A stretch of 64,000 bases of DNA from Nyssa sinensis (taxonomy: Eukaryota; Streptophyta; Magnoliopsida; Cornales; Nyssaceae): the NCBI GenBank assembly GCA_008638375.1, contig CM018047.1, positions 50,848,679 to 50,912,678 on the forward strand. The letters are read 5' to 3'. Below the pieces are notes generated by a model. The model had not been told where the DNA came from, did not search any database, and saw only the letters and a list, made by a program, of their open reading frames with translations. Shown in pieces: positions 1-10,553 of the stretch (its first letter is position 1; each line of letters begins with the position of its first letter). A program made the translations under genes and the position numbers.

Positions 1-1394
1 TCTTACCTGTCAATGGTGGGTCCCTGTTTAAGTTTAATAAAAAATTAATTTAACATTTGCGCTATATGTAGGGTAATTTTATTATGGTAAAAAGGATAAT
101 TTTGGTAATCAAACTGAGTTAATGAGAATGGGTGGATGATGACCGGTTAAACCGGCAGGAAAAGGGGGAAGGAGAGATTACCGCTTGCCGTTAACCCTTG
201 ACGGAAAGTTCAAGAATATTTGAAAGAATCTTAATTAGATCTGCAGGGAGAGAAATCTTTGGACCGTTACGGTTATCCTTTGGAATCGCGTTTTGCCGTT
301 AATCTACGTCTAGTAAAACGTCGTAGCCTCGTAGGTAGCACCACCTATTGCTATTTCCAGGTGTGATTTTGCTAGTTCATCACACCATATTTATCTGTTT
401 TACCCTCTCTTTTTTTCTTTTTGAAAACAAAGGTTCAAAGTATCGATAAAGTTGATATTATAATTTCATATTATTTATATTTAATTATAAATTAAGTTAA
501 ATTACTTTTTAAAATTCATATTTAAGAAATTTCTTATTTAAATTATGTATGATTGATTATGTTAGTTAATTTATTGTTGTAATATATTTTAATATTCAAT
601 TAATTAATTGTAATTTATATATTATAATATCACATTGCTTCATTCAAAAAAAAAAAAATTTCATGTGTAATCCTGAGATTAATAATATTTATTAATTAAT
701 AATTTTTGAAAAACTAATTTTTTTGTAATGATTAATTTATAATTTTATTACTTAATAATTAATAATTTTATTAAAATAGAAAATACATATGTTTGTGTAT
801 ATATATATATTAATAAAATTATATTAAGAGCAATAAATTTTAGATTAAATGGGAATAAATTACGAGCTTCCTCATAATTTAAATAAAATATAATTTTTAT
901 GCATGACATTGAATAGTTGTATTTGAAACCTGAACTTATACAATCGATTAATCATACGCTTTGTAAAGTCTGTTGTGTCTATGTTGTTGCCTAGAGAGAG
1001 CGACGAGGCGTTCAGCCAGTGGGCCCAATCTTCAAGCTGTGGAAAAGGATTGTAATCAACGCCACTGTCAAATTATTACTTTTAGCAAATATTTAAATGA
1101 AACACATAATATATTTTAACAAAATGATATTCCCACTTGGCATTGAATCATTGGACTCTAATTCTATTGGAATCGAAAAATAAGTTTTAAGGTAGAATTT
1201 AGTTGTATTAATATTTGAGACGTGACATGTTTTATTTATTTTACATGCTAAATTTTAACATTTATGATAATATATTTTATTTTATACTATCTTAATATCG
1301 GGGAAAATCGATATATTTTTTATTTTATGAACACGAGACTACGTCACAAATTTAATGTATATGTAATTACTTATAAGTTAGGCAAGAGCAAATC
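1..1394. other. AT-rich intergenic DNA, no gene seen
   Basis: No open frame longer than background and no recognisable protein. Bases 120-420 are less AT-rich than the rest and could be the edge of a promoter or UTR of a gene lying to the left, but nothing decides this. Confidence 0.4.
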
Positions 1395-1925
1395 ATTCAG
1401 TGATGTAATTAAGTAGTAAAGATGTTAAAGATAAAATTTAAACGTTTCGAATTCGAACTTTCTTTACGCCGATCGTTAGCATGTAAAACTTAAAAGAATG
1501 GGTTTTACTATCACGGATAGGAATAACAATTTGTCCCGCCCCTCCCCACCCCTAATAGCACAAGTATAAGGTGTTCATAAATGTAGTCGGGTGTAATCTT
1601 TAAAACCCTGTCGGGTTTGAGGAATAGTCACCCCACCTTGACCTTGTCCTGTTTATATATTAATTTTTTTTATTTTTATATATGTTATATTTACCGATAA
1701 ACAACATTATATAAAATTAGTTTTAAGGTTCTTTATATCACACTCATATTATTTTTTTTTGTATTAATTATTTTGGCAATAAAAATTAATTTACCTATCA
1801 AAATAAAAGTTTTAACTTACTAAAAAAATATTTATTAGGGTTCGGGATAGGGTCGGGGTTGGTAAAGTGTCACCCCTCCCCGTTATCATTCCTAGTCACG
1901 GGAAGAAAAACTTAGTCTGCTGCGT
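1395..1925 (+). repeat. SINE-like repeat, copy 1, split by a hAT MITE
   Basis: Bases 1395-1517 match, in the opposite orientation, the repeats at about 5165-5335 and 23712-24455. They share a block with an AAACGTYTC motif followed by a pol III B-box-like GAATTCGAAC, then a CGCCGATC-like block. The 3' part (about 1895-1925, containing ACTTAGTCTGC) lies beyond the MITE at 1518-1894. That the family is a tRNA-derived SINE is inferred from the B-box-like motif and the repeat structure. Confidence 0.4.
1518..1894. mobile_element. hAT-type GC-ended MITE, copy 1
   Basis: The 377-bp element has terminal inverted repeats starting TAGGAATRAYAA followed by a G/C-rich block, read inward from both ends, and an AT-rich core. 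Flanking 8-mers ATCACGGA and GTCACGGG agree at 6 of 8 positions, as expected for an aged 8-bp hAT target duplication. Its core is closely related to the element at 24827-25254. It carries no transposase and is inserted in a SINE-like repeat. Confidence 0.65.
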
Positions 1926-2013
1926 GTAGGCTGGCTCAGGATAGCCCCTTACCAACTCATCAAAAAAATGTTTGGCAAGGACGAAAGTACATGAGGGTTG
2001 GGCCGAGCTATTG

Positions 2014-2042
2014 CCCCCCCCCCCCAAAAAAAAAAAAAAAAA
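2014..2042. repeat. Homopolymer tract C12 then A17
   Basis: Twelve C followed by seventeen A. The length is prone to sequencing and assembly error. Confidence 0.9.
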
Positions 2043-2399
2043 CTACAGAATTTTTTTTATACATGTAAAATTTTGACATTTTAAAAATTATTTCATTCTA
2101 AAATTTTAGCTCAGCCCAATTTTTTCTCATTATTTCTCACCCAAAATTTTAGCCCACTCCCAAAATTTTGATCCAGTCAACTCTTTTCCGTCATTTCTCT
2201 GATTTTTTATTCCAAAATTCTCACTAAAAAAATTCTATCCCTCTAATAATTTTCTTAATTCTGTCCTTGAAGTCAAGTATATAAATCATAGTAATGAATT
2301 CAGCCAAGTTGTTTTATCTAATATGCAAACAATTTTTTTTTCATACGTTGTATGATTGCAACATACAGAGTCAAAAAATCAAGACGAGTTACTTGGAAT

Positions 2400-3473
2400 A
2401 ACAGACAGAGTAGTGGATAGACCAGTTTTAGAGAGAACCTGTTGAAAAATGGCTTGAAGTTCACTTACAGGTACAGAGGGTTCATTAGTGGCAGCAGCCG
2501 TAACAACAGAACAAGACATTAACCTGGAAGAAGTACTAAACTTACTTGTGAAAAAATCCAGTCAATGAGGTTTCGTAGGACAATACTCAATAAAATGGCC
2601 AATGATATGATAGTAATGACATTCAACTTGAGGGTGTGAGGAAGAAGCAGTTGGGTGAGAGGGGCAATGATTTGCAATATGCCCTTTCCTTTGACAAGTG
2701 AGACAAGTAATGGTAGGGAAATCTGCAAGAAGATAACCACTCTTGTAGCAAAAGTGACAGTAGAGTTTGCAGCCAGTGGAAGGTTGAGTACGAGAAGGAA
2801 TAGCGGCAAGAACAACATCGGAACGTGGAGGTTTCAAAGTCTCCAGTCAAGTTTCTTCAGAGATAAGCTTAGATATTGCACTATTAAGTGAGGGCAGAGG
2901 ATTTCGATGAAAGAGTGAAGCTTTGATAAGTTCATAATCACTCGTGAATGTCATAAGGAACTGAATAAGTCGCATCTCATTGCGATAGGTGAAAAATCAG
3001 ATTACATCACCTTTTGTTTCCCATTATCGCTCAGAGAGATCGAGTTAATCTTAAAAAGAATGCATATGAGAAAGGAATTTACTGATAGACTGGCCAGGTA
3101 CTTGTTTGAAAGAATGAAAGTGACTTACTAATTGATACCGGTAAGCAAGGTCAGTAGTAGTAAATCGTTCAACTAGAAGAACCTAAACTTCATTGGTCAT
3201 TTCAAAACGACCAAACTCTTGATGAATAGAGGGCACAGAGGTATTGCGAAACCAAGTAATGATCTGGTGGTTCTTACCATCCCATGCATCTAACTGTTAG
3301 GAGAATTTTGCATCCTCTTCGTTGTCTGCTTTTATGGGGATAGATGTGTCTCCAGTAACAATGCGCCAAAACATACGCCCTTTAAGAAAGCTACGCATAG
3401 CCTGTGCCCGAAGATTGTAGTTGTTGTCATTGAGTGTAATGGAGATATAATGACCAGACTTAGATTTGTCCAT
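2400..3473 (-). pseudogene. Degenerate Ty1/copia gag
   Basis: Read on the - strand from an ATG at 3473, the translation begins like copia Gag N-termini (a 'SGHYISITLNDNNYNLRAQA' type segment), followed by W-rich helices broken by several stops and frame changes. Near 2660-2780 the frame shows zinc knuckles: one intact CX2CX4HX4C (CLTCQRKGHIANHC), flanked by two copies that have lost a Cys or His to Tyr. Copia Gag normally binds RNA in virus-like particles; this copy cannot make it. No protease, integrase or RT was recognised to the left, so the element is truncated. Confidence 0.65.
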
Positions 3474-3539
3474 GATTTGGGAAAGAAAACCTTTGAAAAA
3501 GTATGGTTATTGAGAAAAACTAGGTGTTGCAAACAGAAT

Positions 3540-4315
3540 GGGCTGAACTAACCACGAAACAGAATGAGAGGGTCGACCGGTCCGAACTGCTCAGGAACCG
3601 GTCCATAAAAGGGTGAACCGGCCAAGAGAAGCCTCAGGTCATGAACCAGTTCAGGTGGACCGATTGGTTGCCCTAAATGATGTGGCAGTGAACGCTGATG
3701 TGGAGCACAGTCAACGTTTGATTGATGACGTGGTTATTGGCGGTGCTAATGACGTGGCTGCTGATGTGGAAAAAAGTGGTACCGATTGTAGGCGTGGTAG
3801 ATGATGTGTCAACTAACATCTTAGATGATGTGGTTGTTGATGTGGTCAAAGTGGGATTGGTTGATGACGTGGCTGCTGATGTGGAAAAAAGTGGGACTGA
3901 TTGTAAGCGTGGTAGATGACGTGTCAATTGACATCTTAGATGATGTGGTTGTTGATGTGGCCAAAGTGGGATTGGTTGATGACGCGGCACTTGTAAGGCT
4001 GCGGGTGTCGGCGCGTGGGGGTGCATATTGACGCATGAAGTGTCGTGGAGGCACGTGGAACGTGTGGCCCAGTTTAGAAACCTTCTTAGGGCGCGTGAGG
4101 GCGTGTGGTAGCTCCGATGAGGCTCCAATTTGGACTGTTGGGGATTAATTCTATCTATTTGGAATTGAAATTTTGATGAGATCATGCAAGGTCAGATCTT
4201 GTGGTGATAGAGGATTCTCAAAAAAAAAAAAAAAATTCTATAATGCAAACGCCTATTACTGGAGAATTAGGGATTTAGGCAGCCACTACAATGGAGATAG
4301 GAAATGGTTCTGATA
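3540..4315 (-). repeat. Copia leader with 117-bp tandem duplication
   Basis: Non-coding leader between the presumed LTR and gag. Two adjacent copies of a 117-bp unit start at about 3762 and 3879, differ at only a few positions, and contain shorter GATGATGTGG-type subrepeats from about 3720 to 3990. The open frames here are by-products of the repeat and resemble no protein I know. Confidence 0.6.
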
Positions 4316-4526
4316 CGAATAAAAAGAAAAGAGAAATAAGAGACTTGAGAATAAAGTTATGTGTTGTATGTTGTGATTGTGCTGTATATAGAGATCTTCT
4401 TTATATAAGAGGAGCAATAGAATAAATAAAGAAGTAAGGTTTAGTGATAACACAATAATACAATAACAATACAGTAGTACACTAAAATACATAGTATATT
4501 ATACTATGTATTATATACATTTAACA
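4316..4526 (-). repeat. Probable copia LTR with degraded primer site
   Basis: On the - strand the segment starts TGTTAAATG, a usual copia LTR start, and carries a TATATAAAG box at about 4403-4411. It ends just before a TATCAGAAC motif (about 4307-4315) resembling the initiator-Met tRNA primer site TGGTATCAGAGC. Its position upstream of the gag relic on the same strand fits a 5' LTR. No partner LTR was found. Confidence 0.5.
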
Positions 4527-4529
4527 CAT

Positions 4530-5164
4530 GATTCTGATACGAGTTGCAGCACCCACACAATATTACAATTTTTTCCCTTCACATATTGGTTGTATCAAAA
4601 TATTTATATATAAGTAGCAAATTCAAGATTTATACTTAATGGGACAAAACTAAATATAACACAATTTTAAAAGGAAGTTTTATGAAAATACAAAAAAGTT
4701 TTGATAGATCAACTTTTCTTTATTATTTTGATTTCTGAGAAAAATTATTTTTCTTAGCACATTACATTACACTATCAGCATCATCCAAATCACAAAGTTT
4801 CTTTTTAATCAAGGCATAATATTTTATAAATTAGTCTACCAATATAAGCATCAATGAAATTGAATAAAGTATAACTTGTAGCTTCACTAAATATAAACCT
4901 CGACAATAGGGTTGATTGAGACATACGAGGCTAAGGTTATTTCGTGTTTAAAACATTGCGTAATTGATAGAATGATTGGTTTACACGTTTATCACATTTT
5001 TATTTTATTAATCTCTCTTCATTTGTTTCAATAACCTCCAACACTTCATATTCCTATTCCCAATGCTTAATCCAAACCACATACAGATATTTTACTTAAA
5101 AAATGATAGAAGGAGTAACAAAATTAATTCTATAATTTTCTTTTTATAAATCGATCATTGGGTG
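4530..5164. other. AT-rich intergenic DNA
   Basis: No gene, RNA or delimitable element recognised. Confidence 0.4.
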
Positions 5165-5335
5165 AGCTTATATGTAATAGATTAAGTCTCTTTTTTTTTT
5201 TTTCATAAGAGTAAGTCCCACTTTTTAAGTTGTAGTTGCTAAAGATCGGCGTTGAAAGAATTCGAACTTGAGACGTTTAGATTTTATTTTTAGTGTTTTT
5301 AACGTTCGATCACATCTTTAGTCCTCGAGTAGTAA
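5165..5335 (-). repeat. SINE-like repeat, copy 2
   Basis: On the - strand it reads a head with GATGTGATCGAACG, then AATCTAAACGTCTCAAGTTC (B-box-like AGTTCGAATTC), then AACGCCGATC. An A-rich tract and GACTTAATCTATTAC at the 3' end match copies 1 and 3. No clear target duplication was found. Confidence 0.45.
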
Positions 5336-6196
5336 AATTAATTTTATAATTACTCCCAAAAGAGACGAAATTAGTTTTTATATTAAAATATTTTTCTTAT
5401 CAAGTATAAGACATAACTACTCCTATTTAATCCAAATATAATGAATTACGTAAATTATTTTAAGTTCATGAACAGTTTTTTAACATTTTTAATTGACTTA
5501 TTATTTGAGCTATTGTGTAAGAGTCATTATTATTTTTAATAAGATATTTTTTTCTTATTTTTAAATCTCAACTTGCCAGTTATGAGAACATAGAAAGATT
5601 TTAGAGATAGAAATAAATATTCAATATTAGTCCCATTAATGCAAGGTGTTGAGAGAAATTAAAGGGATACAAATCTAACATCGTTGTAAAATATTGGTAA
5701 GTATATATAAAATAAAGATTATGTGTCCTTAATAATTAGTTTAAGGAGACGAATATATGACTGAAGATTATTAATCCTAAATTATAACCTAGACTCTTCC
5801 TTTGGACACCCATGTCCTAATCAATGATCATGATTAAGTGAGAAGAAGCTGATCTCACATGTTTTTCTCAATGTTTATTTTCATCCAATTTTGCCTTAAC
5901 AAGGTAATGATAATATTAGTGTAAATTTATATGAGATATAATATTTTAATTGTTCAACACTTTCTAATTGTTGTATAAAAGTGATCAAATAAATAATAAA
6001 TCGATCTCAAATAAACAATAAATAAACAAAACGCATAAAGAAAACACAAAATTTATGTGATTCAGCAAGATATATATGTCAACGGACACTGATAATTAAT
6101 CCAGTACGTATCAAAGAGATTACAGAGCAAAAAAACACCCAAAACTCAAAACCTCTTTTTTTTTTATGGCAACTTTCCTCTCCTCTGCCAAAATCC
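5336..6196. other. AT-rich intergenic DNA
   Basis: No gene or delimitable repeat recognised. Confidence 0.4.
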
Positions 6197-6199
6197 TAA

Positions 6200-6493
6200 G
6201 GTCTTGTTTGGAAGACTGGATAAGAGAGTGAGATTACATATCATTGGATCGAATAGGATATAAAATCCTGTGCATATTGAATATTCCAATCTAATATTTG
6301 GAACTGACTCAGATTAAAGATTTGCATATGTTGTTATATCACATTTCTATATTTAAATGCCTACTAGATATAAGGTTTAGATATAAAATTCGGTCTTCAA
6401 AAATTACTTTTATGAAAGTCATTTTTTTTTTCAAATATATGCATACGAGGTATCTAAAATTAAAATTTTATTTACAAATCAATTATTACATGC

Positions 6494-6529
<36 letters not shown>

Positions 6530-6862
6530 AATACATTAAAAAGTTTGAAACATATAAAAAAAAAATTGAACAATGAAAAAAAGAAAGGACGTCTTCATCT
6601 CTATATTGTAGCATTGTAATTTTTTTCGATGACATAGCATTGTATTTTTGTAATTTTTTTCGGTGACATGTCATTATATTTTTATTCCAGTGAAATGGGA
6701 TAACTTTAATACCACTACCCTCTTAGAATAATTTATATCCTACTCATGTAGGATATATAGTTTACGAAATATAAATATCCAATTCAATGGAAGACATCAA
6801 ACGTGTGATAAATATAATCATTATCCTATCCAAACCTCTTATTTCGTCGTCCAAACGTGGCC
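6200..6862. mobile_element. Tourist-like (PIF/Harbinger) MITE
   Basis: The 663-bp element begins GGTCTTGTTTGG and ends CCAAACGTGGCC. The inverted termini match over about 27 bp including the ATAAGAG block. It is flanked by TAA on both sides (6197-6199, 6863-6865), the target preference of PIF/Harbinger elements. It contains a (TA)n microsatellite at about 6499-6525 and no transposase, so it would depend on an element elsewhere. Confidence 0.75.
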
Positions 6863-6865
6863 TAA

Positions 6866-7561
6866 AAGATAATATTCTTAAATAAGTATGTTACAATATA
6901 AGAGAAAAAATGGTCCAAAAATAAAAGCGGATCCAAAATTTTTTCTAGAAACTCCACTCCTATTTTTCGGATCGTCTCGAATCATAAATAAATTATTCAG
7001 AATTTAAGTAAATTCATCGCAATCACACAACACTAATCAATAACCATAATTAAGTGAGAAGAAGTCAAACTTACATGTCCTTCTCTATACATCTTTTTCA
7101 TCCAATTTGGCCTAACAAAGTAGGGATAATATTAAACTACTAAATATATTTTCAGTGAGTACATGGCATAATATAATGTCTTTCACATATTGGCATGAGA
7201 AATGTTACAAATTCCAAATTTAAAACTCAAATTTTCATTCAAAATGCCTAACATTGATATGATATTTTATTATTAACAATACTTTAGACTATATAATCAA
7301 TATAATATAATGATATAATGACACATAAGTGCTACATCATTTGAAAAAGAATTTAGAATATAAATTTAGAAAGTGTAACATTATTGTAATGCCATGTTAT
7401 CAATGTGAGTATATTTTCCCAAAAAAAGGGAAAAATCCTTGCAGGAAAAGAAAACATGGTCCAATGTTCTAGAACAAGTCACATAAAAGGCATGTGTCAT
7501 TCTCTATAATACGAGATATTTTTTATTGGCTCTGAATTATCACGTGGCAATAATCAATAAT
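6866..7561. other. AT-rich intergenic DNA
   Basis: Nothing recognised. Confidence 0.4.
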
Positions 7562-8042
7562 TGTAGCGACCCATTTCATGTGTCACAATATTGTCCATTT
7601 TGAGTTTCATCTTTACGGTTTTAAAACGTGTTGTGACAATGAGAATCGCGGTCCTACTTGTGAATCCTTCACATTTTTCTTTCCCAGACAATGTGGGATG
7701 CATTACCTTTTTTCATTACAACGCATTTTAAAACTGTAAGGGCAAAACCCAAAGAAGACAATATTGTAATAAGTGGAACGGGTCGCTACAAATAGTATTA
7801 GAGCTGGACCCCAACCGGAAGTGTGGAGATAGTTGTATACCACTACACGCCCGTCCAGGAGGACGGTATTCCTATGGGAGAAAAGGGTAATAAAAAGAGG
7901 TAATGCATCTCACATCGCCTGGAGAAGAGAAATGTAAATGATTCATAAGTAGGACTACGATTTCTTTTGTCACAACGCATTTTAAAGTCGTAAAGACGAA
8001 ACCCAAAACAGATAATATTATGACACGTGAAACAAATCGTTA
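7562..8042 (+). mobile_element. Palindromic LTR-like element with primer-site motif
   Basis: Bases 7562-7790 start TGTAGCGACCC and end with its exact reverse complement GGGTCGCTACA; most of this 229-bp block folds on itself. Immediately after lies TAGTATTAGAGCTGG (7793-7807), close to the initiator-Met tRNA primer site. A second, diverged partial copy (about 7897-8042) repeats the 3' half directly and therefore the 5' half inversely. I read it as a TRIM-like element with near-palindromic LTRs and a truncated second LTR; a foldback DNA element is the alternative. It has no coding capacity. Confidence 0.5.
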
Positions 8043-8749
8043 AAATTACATTGTTATGTCACTGCACCAATCTTGTTCAAGAATTTTCCTATAATAACCA
8101 AACCACATTGAACCAACTAACCATCCATAGGATGCAGCATATAAATTTATCAGAAACATGAGCACCAAGGGAGAAAATCAGTTGGGGCTCATCCTTTTAA
8201 TATCCTGTGTAACATTAGAAAATGAAGAAAAATAACATGGCTCGTCCCTAATTTCTCTCCATAGTAATTTAATAAATGTCACATCATATAACATTTAATT
8301 ATTTAATACTAAATATATTTTGTGACATGTATTTAAGACTATTAAATTTTTTTGAAAAAGACTATATTAAATATCGTATCCAAAAGTCGAGTGATAATTA
8401 TAATGGTAAAATGAATCAAATTATTAGGAGTTAATTGGTCATAATTAAGTCTCTTCAAAAAATGCTTAATTATTGTGAAGACTATACTTTTTTATTTTTG
8501 AGATGAATGATAGTTAATTTATGTTTTTTAAGTAGAAATCAATTTTTGATGAGGTGGCACAAAGATTTTTTTATATGTGACAATAATACTCTTAAAATAA
8601 TTTAACCCCACACATAGTATAACAGTTTTTCCCAATTTTCCTGGGTCCTGCCGTCTTATTCTGCTTTTTCTCTTTTCTAACCAAATGGAGCCTTATAGAT
8701 CATGGGTTCCACAATATAAGAAAAACTCTAGTCGAAATCAACGGAGAGA

Positions 8750-8965
8750 GAGAAAAAGAGAGAGTGGGAGATGAATTTTACTAGTTGTCCCTGTAATACT
8801 TACTGACTTCTATAACTTTCTGCTTTCTTTTTCTTTACTGTAATAGTAACAAGTGAACTATGTTTTCCCTTACCAAATTTGATATAATCAAAACCCATAG
8901 AAGTCAGTAAGTTAGTAAGTATTACAAGACCAACTAGTAAGATTCTCTCCTACTCTCTCTTAAAT
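8750..8965. mobile_element. Hairpin MITE
   Basis: Two arms of about 60 bp (near 8756-8815 and 8900-8961) are inverted copies sharing ACTAGTTG, TGTAATACTTA and GACTTCTAT blocks, ending in GAGAGAGT-rich sequence. The whole can fold as one long hairpin. No target duplication was resolved and the superfamily is undetermined. Confidence 0.55.
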
Positions 8966-10553
8966 TTTTGTTTTTTGATTTTTGGGTTAAAACAATAAAA
9001 ATGGAGGCAATCTCAGTGATTTTGTTGGCTAAATTCCATCTGCTGTCTAGTAGAACTAATTGGATTAAGCGCTCTTTGATTCTAACTTAGAAGTCTAGTT
9101 TATAAATGTAATTGCTAATGCTCAAGGTTTTGATATGCAGGAGACAAGTGCACGAATGCACTCTACTGGTCAAATGGGTGGGTTTTTGTCCACTTGCATC
9201 GTTGTTCCCATGCCAAGTTCTTTGTAGCCTGTTATTCCAAAATCTATATCAATTTCCTATGAATTTAGATTTTAAAAAAAATCCTAAAGATGTAACTTTA
9301 CAAAATATATATTTTAATTTTTTTATAAGAACATAATGAAAAATGGCACAAGTTAGGTGCATCTTGATGGTCAATTGAACAAACACGATATAATGAAGTA
9401 GTAAAAAATGTGTAAATCTTTACATTTTTGCGATAGTATAAATTTTTATACTTTTTACAACTTGTGGGTTTTTAATCACCCATTTTTTAAATATATTTTT
9501 TTAAAAAACAAATTTTCATAACCTTGAAAGTTACATATTTCACAACTAGTGAATTTTTAATCACTCATGCTTTAAATATTATTTTTTGACAGATTTTCAC
9601 AACCTTAAAAATCAATACATCTAACACGTAGATAAAAGCTCTAAAAAACTATTAACAATTGCTAATTTTCTCAACTTTTAATAAAAGTGTAAATTTTTAC
9701 ACCTTTGTTGGATAGCAATTTTTTAGTGCAAATGTCTAAAATTTACACTTTTTTTTCCTTTTCAGATTTTCATATTTAATATGTATCTTGTTTGATAGAT
9801 CTCGATCTGTAGATTCTAAATATAAAAATTTTATAAAAAATAGATTTATAAATTAAAATTTATTATATTTTAAAATTTGTCAAAAAAATTAGAAGGAACT
9901 CCTTAGATTTCAAATAAGTTTTCCATCTACTGGTCATTTTTTTTTTTTTTTAGTGTAAGGAATATCTTGGACAAAATATTTTTATTGGACATAATAGTAT
10001 ACTTAAATTAGTCTTGAACCTTAGAATAATTAAATATGACTTTTAGAATCTTTCGTGGAATGACTCAATTAGAGCTCAATTGAACATTAATTCAATTAGA
10101 ACTTCGTTGCAAACTAATTTTTGAGATAAATAAAATTAAGGTCTTTTAAATTTAAAAAATATTTTTTCACACTTTCTTTTTTTACATTTGAACTTTAAAA
10201 AATTAATTTTTTAATAATAAGAATAATATCTTTTAGAGTAAAATTAACTTTAATTTATTAAATACTAATTTAATTGATGAACTCAATTAAAAATTGGATC
10301 AAAACATAAAAAAGTTCTCGTTAATTTTAAATTCGTGCAGCCACGGCTCGACTCTTTACAGTTGCAATCATACATGATACATCTCTGTTCTCCTTTTCCA
10401 GCAATCGTCGTCCCCTTTAGCTATTGTACATGCATATTCACGGATATATGTGTATATATATTTATATAGACAGAAGTTTTAACCTCCGGCAACTGTATCA
10501 GGATCTCTAGGGTTTGATTTTCGTTTGGTCCAATTCATTGGCCCGCGGGAGGG
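8966..10553. other. Upstream region of VPS11, AT-rich
   Basis: Mostly AT-rich sequence with short internal repeats (9330-9760). The last 200 bases carry TATA-like tracts (TATATATATTTATATAG near 10451-10468), about 85-100 bases before the VPS11 start codon, so transcription probably begins just downstream. No upstream gene was found. Confidence 0.4.

Noticed and set aside
3613..4185. Overlapping frames up to 170 codons on both strands
   Set aside because: They cover the 117-bp tandem duplication in a copia leader; low-complexity translations with no domain.
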